This document shows positions 7,807-14,370 of a stretch of 20,403 bases of DNA, piece by piece. Made by a program: the position numbers and the translations under genes. How positions within the stretch are numbered: the stretch's first letter is position 1; every line of letters starts with the position of its first letter. Below the pieces are notes generated by a model. It was given only the letters and a program-made list of their open reading frames with translations, searched no databases and was not told the DNA's origin. Origin of the DNA: JBGPBY01 sp041481485 (GTDB lineage Bacteria; Acidobacteriota; Terriglobia; 20CM-2-55-15); contig JBGPBY010000055.1 in the NCBI GenBank assembly GCA_041481485.1, positions 1-20,403 of the forward strand. The letters are read 5' to 3'.

Positions 7807-8634
7807 ATGACGTACCGTCGCACGGTCTTGTTCGCCTTTCTAGTTGCATCGGCTTTGGCGCCGCTGCTCTTTTCGCAGACAAAGGTTCAAGACTTCGATC
7901 CGCACGACATCTCCGGTATTTGGAAGAACCCCGGAGGATTCGATCCCATCATCGGCAACAATCGTCCTCTCATGACCGAATGGGGAAAAGAGAAGTGGAG
8001 TAAGACCAGAGCCTCCGCGAGAAATACGCCGCTGGCGTTTGGATTCTACCAGGACCAAAAAGATTGGAATGATCCGCTATTCCAGTGCGACCCCTCCGGT
8101 TACCCCCGCAACCTGGACTACAGCAACTACCGATTCGTTAAGCTTCCTGACGAATTCGTGATGTTCTTCGAACGCGACCGTGTATGGCGCGACCTTTGGA
8201 CCGACGGGCGCAAGCTGCCGGGACCTGGAGCAAAGCCGCGGTGGTACGGATATGCGACTGCCCATTGGGAGGGAGACACTCTCGTCGTTGAATCCTCCGG
8301 TTACGATGAACGAAGCTGGATCGATCCCTACGGCTCAATCCACAGTGACCAGATGCGTATCGAGGAGCGTTTCAAGCGCCTGGATCATGACCATTTGGAA
8401 TTCAGCATGACGCTTACCGACCCGAAGGCGTACACGGGGGCTTGGAGTGGCAAGAAGGTGTTGACGCTGATGAATTCCTCTCAGCAAATTCAAAAGGGTC
8501 TGTGGGGGCAAAGGCCGGACGGGACAGCGTTCGGAGACATGCGAGAAGAATATTGTGTCTATTCGATTGAGCGCACTTTCTGGCAAGGACGACCCCTTGA
8601 GGGAATTGGCGGAACTGGTGGGGACAAGAAGTAA
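7807..8634 (+). CDS. secreted WEGDT-family protein B
   Basis: 275 residues; AAGGGAG precedes the ATG. The signal peptide ends near residue 24 (LLFSQ). The motifs are as in protein A: DISGIW (34-39), CDPSGYPR (94-101), RDLWTDGRKLP (128-138), WEGDTLVV (154-161), SIHSDQMRIEER (177-188), DHDHLE (193-198). Again the only cysteines are two, C94 and C250. A and B share so many blocks that they look like an in-operon duplication. B has a longer C-terminal tail ending Gly-rich. The function is unknown. Third gene of the operon; the cytochrome gene starts 14 bp later. Confidence 0.88.
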   Translation: MTYRRTVLFAFLVASALAPLLFSQTKVQDFDPHDISGIWKNPGGFDPIIGNNRPLMTEWGKEKWSKTRASARNTPLAFGFYQDQKDWNDPLFQCDPSGYPRNLDYSNYRFVKLPDEFVMFFERDRVWRDLWTDGRKLPGPGAKPRWYGYATAHWEGDTLVVESSGYDERSWIDPYGSIHSDQMRIEERFKRLDHDHLEFSMTLTDPKAYTGAWSGKKVLTLMNSSQQIQKGLWGQRPDGTAFGDMREEYCVYSIERTFWQGRPLEGIGGTGGDKK

Positions 8635-8648
8635 ACGAACGAGCGTAT

Positions 8649-9791
8649 ATGAACTTCCTTCTGGCGACGATCGCTCTCTGGCTGCTAAGTAGCGCACCGG
8701 CCGCAGGTCAAGCTGCGCCTCCAAAGCAGCTGATGTCGGAACAGGCCTTCAAAAACGTTACCGTGCTGAAGGGAATCCCGGTCGATGAATTCATGAATAC
8801 GATGGGGTTCATTTCCGCAGCCACGAACTACAACTGTACGGATTGCCATGTCGAGCCAAAAGTGGAGGGCGATTGGAGCGTCTACGCCCAAGAGACCCCT
8901 CGCAAGGCGACGGCACGCCGAATGATTCTGATGGTTCAGAACATCAATCAGATGAATTTCGGGGGAGCGCGCGTGGTGACCTGCTACACGTGCCATCGAA
9001 ATCTCCAGGGCGCCCCCAGGATCACGCCGAGCTTGGCGGAGCAGTACGGCGCGCCGCCCGATCTCGATCCCAATGAAGTCGAGATTACTCGGCAAGCGTC
9101 TGGAGCGCCGTCCTCCGATCAGGTCTTTGACAAGTATCTTCAGGCAGTCGGAGGAGCGCAGAAAGCAGCCGCTGTCACCAGTGTAGTCTTCAAGGGCACA
9201 TACGAAGGGTATGCAGAACCCAAGGCACCGGTGGAAATTTATGTTAAGGCTCCAAATCAGCGCACCATGATCGTGCATACGGACGTTGGAGACCGTACCA
9301 CGGCTTGCGATGGCAATAATGGATGGATGGCTGCGCCGGCCACGGATAAACCATTTCCGGTGATCACGTATACCGGTGGAGACCTGGATGGCGTCCGGCT
9401 GGACGCAGTGCTGTCCCTTCCGGCAGGAATCAAGCAGGCCATATCAAAACCGGCAGTAGGTTCGACCACCCTTGACGACAAGGATGTGATGGTCGTGCAG
9501 GGGACCGCCAGCGGAGGACGATCTTCCATAAAACTGTACTTCGATAAGCAGTCCGGCCTGCTGGTGCGGCAGGTGCGCTTCGCCGATACGATCATCGGGC
9601 GAGTACCGATACAGGTCGACTACAGCGATTACCGGGATGTCGCCGGAGCAGGAGTGAAGCTGCCGTTTCACGTCATTACGACCTGGACGAACGGCCGGTC
9701 CGACGTATTGCTGACTTCGGCAGAAACGAATGTGGCGATTGACCCGGCGAAGTTCAATCAGCCGACCCCGTCGGCGCCACGCAAACAATAG
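8649..9791 (+). CDS. dihaem reaction-centre-type cytochrome c with C-terminal beta domain
   Basis: 380 residues with a signal peptide to about residue 21 (APAAGQ). The first half has two haem c sites, CTDCH (63-67) and CYTCH (112-116), separated by a helix ARRMILMVQNIN whose methionines may be axial ligands. This layout matches the photosynthetic reaction-centre cytochrome subunit family, which in Acidobacteriota is common without photosynthesis. After a proline-rich link, residues about 150-370 form a separate beta-rich domain (FDKYLQAVGGA, YVKAPNQRTMIV, KLYFDKQSGLLVRQV) resembling LolA/LppX-type lipoprotein carriers. It probably transfers electrons in the periplasm. Last gene of the operon; its partner enzyme is not shown by sequence. 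Confidence 0.88.
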   Translation: MNFLLATIALWLLSSAPAAGQAAPPKQLMSEQAFKNVTVLKGIPVDEFMNTMGFISAATNYNCTDCHVEPKVEGDWSVYAQETPRKATARRMILMVQNINQMNFGGARVVTCYTCHRNLQGAPRITPSLAEQYGAPPDLDPNEVEITRQASGAPSSDQVFDKYLQAVGGAQKAAAVTSVVFKGTYEGYAEPKAPVEIYVKAPNQRTMIVHTDVGDRTTACDGNNGWMAAPATDKPFPVITYTGGDLDGVRLDAVLSLPAGIKQAISKPAVGSTTLDDKDVMVVQGTASGGRSSIKLYFDKQSGLLVRQVRFADTIIGRVPIQVDYSDYRDVAGAGVKLPFHVITTWTNGRSDVLLTSAETNVAIDPAKFNQPTPSAPRKQ

Positions 9792-10145
9792 GTGGAATCG
9801 GCTCTCGCCTTGAGTTCGGAGTTTGCCAAAATCATTCGACAAGCCCGAAAGGAAGCCGGGCGCGGAAAAATGTTCCCGCCGGATCAAGTCAAGGAAGACA
9901 TCATTCGTAAGAATCCTCAACTGAGCGGAGCAATTGAACATCGTCGATGTTCAGCGCGCAGGAAATCATCGAAACGGGGGATGACTCCTTTGTCTCAGGA
10001 TTTTCTTTTCGAGTTTTGTAGATGATTTTGTAGCTGTCCTCGGCAACGAGGAACGACAAATTTTAACTTTCTACAACAATTGTCCGGGAACTGATTGGAT
10101 GCCAAGCATCAGAAAAGCGAAGTACTTGTCGTAATCGGCGAAACC
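9792..10145. other. intergenic region after the cytochrome operon
   Basis: About 350 bp without a recognised gene. A frame from GTG 9792, touching the cytochrome stop, runs 77 codons to 10025 (SSEFAKIIRQARKEAGRGK near its start) and could be a short coupled gene, but it has no ribosome site or known relatives. A terminator-like hairpin follows at 10028-10070. Confidence 0.45.
10028..10070 (+). terminator. probable terminator of the cytochrome operon
   Basis: TCCTCG (10037-10042), tetraloop GCAA and CGAGGA (10047-10052) form a stem with an outer TTGT/ACAA pairing. The T-rich stretch ATTTTAACTTT follows. The T tract is interrupted, so efficiency is uncertain. Confidence 0.4.
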
Positions 10146-10196
10146 GCCTTCTAAGCAGGGGCTCACAGGTTCGAGTCCTGTCGGGCGTATTTTGAT
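10146..10196 (+). repeat. direct repeat copy 3: tRNA-Arg 3' fragment (putative att)
   Basis: 51 bp matching 2928-2978 with one mismatch. It includes the tRNA 3' end and the seven flanking bases TTTTGAT, which copy 2 lacks. No 5' half of a tRNA precedes it. It probably marks the original right-hand junction of the tRNA locus. Confidence 0.78.
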
Positions 10197-10264
10197 TCAA
10201 TGGGATGAAGACCATTTCCGAAGAGACCGACTGCTTTTCGGCCAGCAGCTGTGCGCGAGGACAT

Positions 10265-10588
10265 TCAGATGTGACTCGTCGCCTTCAATAACCGGACGAG
10301 GGCCCGGGCGCGTGCCCGGGCGAGAAGAAACACTTCGAAAACGCCGCGCGGCCGGCCATCCCAAAATTGCGACAGGTCTTCGAGCGCGCTGTCCGATTCC
10401 ATCGCGCTGCTGGTCAAACCGAGGCGTAGACTGCCGAACTCCTGCGGAGCAATTGGCAGAGTGGGTATAACCCGCGCCACCTCATGGTTGCCTTCGGTAA
10501 TGACAAGCTCCCGGCCGGGCAGCAGCGAGTGAATTAATTCAGGAAGTTTCGCCCGTGCTTCTTCAAGAGAAACTAAGATCCGTGTCAT
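10265..10588 (-). CDS. Phd/YefM-like antitoxin, apparently orphan
   Basis: 107 residues from the ATG at 10588, which has GAGGA five bases upstream; an in-frame ATG at 10618 lacks a site. The N-terminal part fits the Phd/YefM antitoxin fold: MTRILVSLEEARAKLPELI, then LLPGRELVITEGNHEVARVI. ALEDLSQFW near residue 75 corresponds to the toxin-binding region. The last 25 residues are Arg/Ala-rich (ARARARALVRLL) and look unlike the family, as if the original end were lost. No toxin gene follows; 70 bp downstream is the tRNA fragment 10146-10196. It may be a remnant of a toxin-antitoxin pair cut at the integration junction. Confidence 0.7.
   Translation of the reverse strand: MTRILVSLEEARAKLPELIHSLLPGRELVITEGNHEVARVIPTLPIAPQEFGSLRLGLTSSAMESDSALEDLSQFWDGRPRGVFEVFLLARARARALVRLLKATSHI
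10302..10321. repeat. GC-rich perfect hairpin inside the antitoxin 3' end
   Basis: GCCCGGGC (10302-10309), loop GCGT, GCCCGGGC (10314-10321). Each arm is itself a palindrome, so the two are both direct and inverted repeats. It encodes the odd Arg/Ala tail of the antitoxin. Confidence 0.6.
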
Positions 10589-10830
10589 GTGTTCCTCGAT
10601 CTGCGAATTGTGTTCCACCGGCCAAGCTAGCTTTCGATAGTGTACATCTGTTGCCGGATAAGTAAGTCCGTAGCGGCAGGTTGGGGTTTCCCTCTAATTC
10701 ACGCTTTTAGAAGAGACTGAACAAATCGCCGCTGACTCGCTCGCGATTCCCGACCGTAACGTATGATTCATCACCCGCGCGTATACCATCGCATTCCCAA
10801 TGAACGGCTTCATGACTGCGCCATTCCCCG
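10589..10830. other. gap between the antitoxin and the DUF6152 remnant
   Basis: About 240 bp with no recognised gene. A minus-strand frame continues past the DUF6152 remnant to 10694 but shows no family features. Together with 10980-11239, where nothing is recognised either, it makes a decayed stretch around the pseudogene. Confidence 0.4.
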
Positions 10831-10979
10831 TTACCCATGCGGATTCCTCCACTGGAATCGGGAGACAGCGCCCTTCAGTGTGAGCGTTCGGTATGGTCAA
10901 ACATTGCGAACGAATGGTGCGCGAGCAAAGGCAGGAGGGACGCGGCGACATTCAAGAAGAGCTTTTTCATGGACGCCAT
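10831..10979 (-). pseudogene. DUF6152-family remnant, frameshifted
   Basis: Minus strand from 10970 (or 10979) reads MKKLFLNVAASLLPLLAHHS followed by FAMFDHTERSH and a stop at 10877-10875: a DUF6152 signal peptide with the AHHS mature start. In another frame the same strand continues TLTLKGAVSRFQWRNPHG to a stop at 10833-10831, the next conserved block. Joining the frames after DHTER puts the NPH histidine 28 residues after the first His, exactly as in both intact copies here. Beyond NPH nothing is recognised. This is a decayed third copy, transcribed opposite to the intact ones. Confidence 0.75.
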
Positions 10980-11239
10980 CATACAAAATTGGCAGCCCAA
11001 GGAAAAAAGGAAAAGATGACTCTGCGGAACTGGCGCTCAACGACCAGGAGCCCCGAGCCAGCCCATCGCTCGAAATTCGCCGCTGTGCGGCGGGACGCTC
11101 AGACGCATCTGGCGGCGCTCCACGAAAAAAGTGGAACCTTTTATTCAGTTCCCGACAATTAAGGTTGGGTGAGAGGCCTTGAGCGACGGCTTCGTTCAGA
11201 GAAATTCTCTCCCCATATTTCCCTTGGACGTTTGGGTTG

Positions 11240-11268
11240 TTGACGACTGGCGCAAAAATACATACTGT
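11240..11268 (+). promoter_or_regulatory. putative sigma-70 promoter of the second DUF6152 cluster
   Basis: TTGACG (11240-11245), a 17-bp spacer and TACTGT (11263-11268) make a good -35/-10 pair, 36 bp before the start at 11304. The best promoter match seen in the window. Confidence 0.5.
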
Positions 11269-11303
11269 GCCGTAGACAACCGAAAATGGAGGTATCCCTG
11301 AAT

Positions 11304-11708
11304 ATGCAACTCCGACAATCTTTTTGGGCTGCCATAATCGTACTGGCCGTCGCAGCTCCGCTGGCTGCACATCACTCGTTTGCTGCGGAATACGATGGCA
11401 CCAAGCAGGTCACGATGAGCGGCAAGGTGACGAAGGTGGAATGGATGAATCCGCATGCTTTCTTCTATGTGGATGTGAAAGATGAAAAGACTGGCCAAAT
11501 CGCCAACTGGGCTTTCGAATTGAACAGCCCGAACTACCTCATGCGGTCCGGCTGGACGAAGAGTTCCCTGAAGGTAGACGACCTCGTCACCGTCCAGGGC
11601 GCCCTGTCGAGGGATGGCAACAAGCAAGTCAATGCGAGCACGGTCAAATTGTCGGCGACTGGCAAAGTCCTGTTTGCCGGCTCCAGTGATCCGAACGCCC
11701 CTCGCTAA
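11304..11708 (+). CDS. DUF6152-family secreted protein, copy 2
   Basis: 134 residues from the ATG at 11304, chosen because GGAGG lies 11 bases upstream and the signal peptide then starts cleanly (MQLRQSFWAAIIVLAV); an in-frame ATG at 11286 has no site. Cleavage after PLAA would expose His23-His24. EYD (29-31), VTMSGKVTKVEW and MNPH (48-51) follow, then SPNYLMRSGWTKSSLKVDDLV, the typical DUF6152 order. A small OB-like periplasmic domain is likely. It has no cysteines, unlike copy 1. It is followed 25 bp later by a WEGDT-family gene, repeating the partnership of the first operon. Confidence 0.88.
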   Translation: MQLRQSFWAAIIVLAVAAPLAAHHSFAAEYDGTKQVTMSGKVTKVEWMNPHAFFYVDVKDEKTGQIANWAFELNSPNYLMRSGWTKSSLKVDDLVTVQGALSRDGNKQVNASTVKLSATGKVLFAGSSDPNAPR

Positions 11709-11733
11709 ATTTCAGAGAATGTAAGGAGCAACG

Positions 11734-12540
11734 ATGAGATTTATCGCGCCACTGTTTCGTGCCACCACCGTAGCCGCAATGTTCTTCCTGCTCGCTGGAA
11801 CGGCACATGCGCAGTTCCTGGATGAATGGGTCAACTACAAGTGGAAGGACGTGCCTCGCACCGCCGACGGCAAGGTGAATCTGACCGCCCCAACGCCGAA
11901 GACGGCGGACGGCAAACCGGACTTTTCCGGATTCTTCATGCCGCGCGACTTTTCGAAGCTGATCAATATTGCCGGCAACAAACCCGAAGATATTCCTCTT
12001 CTGCCGGCGGCCCGCGCACTCTACCAGCAACGCATCGATTCGAACGGCAAGGATCATCCGGGCGCCTTTTGTCTGCCATCCGGAATACCTGAAAAGCTCA
12101 GTATTCCCGACGGGCTGAAGGTGATCCAGACACCGAATGTGATCGTGTTCCTTTATGAATCCCGCACGATCTATCGGCAGGTTTTCCTCGATGGCCGAAA
12201 GCTGCCAAAGATCGACACGGACGACTTCCAGCCTTCCTGGATGGGCTATTCCGTCGGCAGGTGGGAAGGCGACACACTTGTGGTGGAGACGGTCGGATCC
12301 AACGGCAAGGCCTGGCTCGATATGCGAGGCCTTCCGGGAACTGAAGCACTGCACGTGACGGAGCGTTACACCCGACCCAACATGGGTATCGTCAACATCG
12401 ATGTGACCATCGACGATCCCAAGGCTTACTCCAAGCCGTGGAGCTTCAAGGTGACATGGAACCTCAGGGGCGACGCAGAACTCATCGAGAGCATCTGCGA
12501 AGAAAACAGCAAGGACGCCCCACACATGGTGGGTAAGTAG
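11734..12540 (+). CDS. secreted WEGDT-family protein C
   Basis: 268 residues; AAGGAG precedes the ATG by six bases. The signal peptide ends at AHAQ (residue 27). Shared family marks: PDFSGFF (62-68), FCLPSGIP (112-119), RQVFLDGRKLP (148-158), WEGDTLVVET (177-186), VTERYTR (208-214), IDDPKAYSKPW (226-236). The only cysteines are C113 and C255, matching those of proteins A and B. It differs from A and B in a longer N-terminal segment and in lacking the HSDQ block (ALHVTER instead), so it belongs to another branch. Co-transcribed with DUF6152 copy 2. The function is unknown. Confidence 0.88.
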   Translation: MRFIAPLFRATTVAAMFFLLAGTAHAQFLDEWVNYKWKDVPRTADGKVNLTAPTPKTADGKPDFSGFFMPRDFSKLINIAGNKPEDIPLLPAARALYQQRIDSNGKDHPGAFCLPSGIPEKLSIPDGLKVIQTPNVIVFLYESRTIYRQVFLDGRKLPKIDTDDFQPSWMGYSVGRWEGDTLVVETVGSNGKAWLDMRGLPGTEALHVTERYTRPNMGIVNIDVTIDDPKAYSKPWSFKVTWNLRGDAELIESICEENSKDAPHMVGK

Positions 12541-12611
12541 CTGCGACGCGCCTTCAGCCGCGAAACCAGCATTTCCAGTCTCTGTTTAATTTTCGCTGGA
12601 ATAACAAACGA

Positions 12612-13415
12612 TCAGTTTGCCTTTCCATCCCTGCAGAGACTGGCCCAGGCAATCTCTTCAGTGGAAAGCGACTGCCCGTTTTCATCAAGATAACCATCGA
12701 TGATTGCCGCGACGCGCGTGTCAGGGACGAGATGATTCAATCCATGCAGAGCCGCTTCCTTGCATGCCCGGTTGGGCAGGGAGAGAATTTGCTGAAGTAC
12801 GCCGATCGCGACGGTGCCCAGCACGGGATTTTGGCGACCCGAGTTGAAATGGTCCCACCACATGAAAAAAGCTGATCCGGAAAATCGATAATCAAGAGCG
12901 CCACCGGCAGTTTTCACGTGTGCAAGTCCCTTGTAGAAGCTCCCGGCTAGCAGAAATTTCGTAGAGAAGGCGTTCCGGCCTTCATGATCGATATACCAAT
13001 ACCGCTTGTCGTCCCCAACAACAGCCAGGCCTTCAGAGAAAGTATTGGCAGATTCGAACCTGGGGGGAAGTACGGAAGTACCCGACCGATCGATGAATCC
13101 GTAAAGATAGGGTGAACCTGAGCTTCTAATTTCGATAACAGCCATGCCTTTTGAAAAGTCTTTGGCCCCTTCAAACTGCGGGGCAATCACAAGAACTCCA
13201 TCTCGGTTAACGTAGCCCCAAAGTTGTCCAATTTTTACAGCGGCAAGCCCTTCGACTTTCCTGGCGTCCAAACTGGTGCACTGAATTCGCACCCCAGCGC
13301 AACTGAGCAGCACACAACAAAAACGGCGAACAGTAGGATCCAATGGCCTGAACGCATAGGTTTCTTGGCGGAATTGCAGAGCAGGATACCCATGAAAAAT
13401 AGTGTCCACCGCCAA
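12612..13415 (-). CDS. WG (KWG)-repeat protein, N-terminus probably frameshifted
   Basis: 267 residues in the longest frame. From about residue 54 the sequence holds three WG-type beta repeats: EGLAAVKIGQLWGYVNRDG with VIAPQFEGAKDFSKGMAVIE, then YGFIDRSG with LPPRFESANTFSEGLAVVGD, then YWYIDHEG with FYKGLAHVKT. The last third is non-repeat (LPNRACKEAALHGLNHLVPD). WG-repeat proteins are mostly secreted, with no set reaction. The first 53 residues of this frame look like noise, while the next frame encodes a fine signal peptide over the same DNA (13235-13357). The intact protein therefore probably starts at 13357 in that frame and a one-base indel near 13240-13260 breaks it. Convergent with the gene at 11734. 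Confidence 0.7.
   Translation of the reverse strand: MAVDTIFHGYPALQFRQETYAFRPLDPTVRRFCCVLLSCAGVRIQCTSLDARKVEGLAAVKIGQLWGYVNRDGVLVIAPQFEGAKDFSKGMAVIEIRSSGSPYLYGFIDRSGTSVLPPRFESANTFSEGLAVVGDDKRYWYIDHEGRNAFSTKFLLAGSFYKGLAHVKTAGGALDYRFSGSAFFMWWDHFNSGRQNPVLGTVAIGVLQQILSLPNRACKEAALHGLNHLVPDTRVAAIIDGYLDENGQSLSTEEIAWASLCRDGKAN
13235..13357 (-). other. out-of-frame signal peptide of the WG-repeat protein
   Basis: The minus strand from the ATG at 13357 reads MRSGHWILLFAVFVVCCSVA, then LGCEFSAPVWTPGKSKGLPL and a stop. The hydrophobic core and Cys suggest a secretory or lipoprotein signal. The GKSKGL stretch overlaps VEGLAAVKIG of the WG-repeat frame one base away, so the two are likely halves of one gene. 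Confidence 0.6.
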
Positions 13416-13454
13416 AAGTTGGCGCCTGGTCGATTGGGCATTTTAAGGGCCGAC

Positions 13455-13496
13455 CAATTTACTGCTCATTTTTTTTGGAATGAGCCGAATCAGGCC
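13455..13496. repeat. 42-bp dispersed repeat, copy B
   Basis: Matches 5752-5793 (37 of 42). It sits between the broken WG-repeat gene and the toxin-antitoxin pair. On the minus strand both copies read as the peptide GLIRLI.K, so it may be a scrap of a coding sequence. Confidence 0.6.
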
Positions 13497-13549
13497 CGAA
13501 CACCGTTCCTGTCCATAAATTCGCCCACTCGATTTCATCGGAAAACAGT

Positions 13550-13579
13550 TTGCGCGTTTGCTGGCGCAGGGTGTATAGA
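13550..13579 (+). promoter_or_regulatory. putative promoter giving a leaderless vapBC message
   Basis: TTGCGC (13550-13555), an 18-bp spacer and TATAGA (13574-13579). Transcription would begin about seven bases later, at the antitoxin ATG (13587), where no Shine-Dalgarno is present. Antitoxins usually repress such promoters. Confidence 0.4.
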
Positions 13580-13586
13580 TAGGCGT

Positions 13587-13835
13587 ATGCCTCGAATGCA
13601 AGTCTACCTCCCCGCAGATATGTACGAACAAGTAAAAGCGCGTGAGCTTCCCGTCTCCGAACTGCTGCAAAAAGCTGTGCAAGCGGAACTGCGCAGACAG
13701 GATCTGCTCGCGGAAACTGATCGATACCTTAACGAACTGGTTAAGGAAGTCGGGCCGCCAAGCCCAGGACAGCGAGCGCGTGCTGAAGCAGTGACGCGCC
13801 GTATAGTTCGGCGCCCCGTCCGCAAGGCGGGGTGA
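13587..13835 (+). CDS. VapB-like antitoxin
   Basis: 82 residues, starting MPRMQVYLPADMYEQVKARE, a beta strand then helix as in ribbon-helix-helix antitoxins, followed by LLQKAVQAELRRQDLLAETD and a charged, disordered C-terminal part (RARAEAVTRRIVRR) that would wrap the toxin. It should dimerise, bind its own promoter and neutralise the PIN toxin encoded next. The frame is open much further upstream, but the family start is MxxMQVYLP; an ATG at 13596 is an alternative. There is no ribosome site, consistent with a leaderless transcript. Its stop lies five bases before the toxin ATG, typical of a coupled pair. Confidence 0.8.
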   Translation: MPRMQVYLPADMYEQVKARELPVSELLQKAVQAELRRQDLLAETDRYLNELVKEVGPPSPGQRARAEAVTRRIVRRPVRKAG

Positions 13836-13840
13836 TTAGC

Positions 13841-14221
13841 ATGCTCGTGCTGGATTCAGGTGGGGTCAGCAGACTTGCTGAACGGTCTCGTCAGGCGGCG
13901 GCGTTGATCCTTACACTGCGTGAGCAGGACCTTTGGCCGCCATTCATCCCTTCGATCGTTCTCGTCGAATGCCTGCAAGGACATGCGGGCCGCGACGCAA
14001 TGACAAACCGTTTTCTGAAGTCTTGCGATATCGTGGAAGAAACCCCCGAATCGCTGACGCGGCGAGCGGCTCTCCTTCGAAGAAAAGCCCGGCGCGGATC
14101 TGCCGTCGATGCGATAGTTGTCGCCTCAGCAGAGCCTAATGGGACCGTTCTTACATCAGATCCGGGCGACTTGAGAGCTCTTGCACAGTACGCAAACGGA
14201 GTCCAGGTCGAGAGGATCTGA
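13841..14221 (+). CDS. PIN-domain (VapC-like) toxin ribonuclease
   Basis: 126 residues from the ATG at 13841, which has GGCGGGG eight bases upstream; a GTG at 13832 overlapping the antitoxin stop is an alternative. All PIN-domain acidic residues are present: D5 (LVLDSGG), E43 (SIVLVECLQG), D90 (SAVDAIVVASAE) and D107/D110 (LTSDPGDLRAL). This set binds divalent metal and cuts RNA, often tRNA or rRNA, when the antitoxin is degraded. Length and fold match VapC. The site is complete, so the toxin is probably active. Encoded directly after its antitoxin. Confidence 0.85.
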   Translation: MLVLDSGGVSRLAERSRQAAALILTLREQDLWPPFIPSIVLVECLQGHAGRDAMTNRFLKSCDIVEETPESLTRRAALLRRKARRGSAVDAIVVASAEPNGTVLTSDPGDLRALAQYANGVQVERI

Positions 14222-14353
14222 CTCGCGGAAGGAAATAGAGCCATCGGCACTCATTTCGCAGGATCCTCGCGCATAATGGTCATGGTCCTGTGCTGGAGAT
14301 CGAAATACCGCGAGGAGTTCAGATCCGGAATGGGCGAAATCTGGAATTCATGT

Positions 14354-14370
14354 AATGCTTTTTAAGCATT
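14354..14370 (+). promoter_or_regulatory. hairpin covering the TonB receptor start codon
   Basis: AATGCTT (14354-14360), loop TTT and AAGCATT (14364-14370) form a perfect 7-bp stem. The ATG at 14355-14357 is inside it. It could lower translation, but the stem is AT-rich and weak. Confidence 0.35.

Noticed and set aside
10763..11182. Plus-strand open frames between the antitoxin and the second DUF6152 cluster
   Set aside because: Arg/Ser-rich, no ribosome site and no family features; the recognisable coding trace here is the minus-strand DUF6152 remnant.
14222..14354. Minus-strand frame ending FDLQHRTMTIMREDPAK at 14251, and a 27-codon plus frame from ATG 14282
   Set aside because: Both are short, lack ribosome sites and have no recognised relatives; a gene remnant or leader peptide is possible but unsupported.
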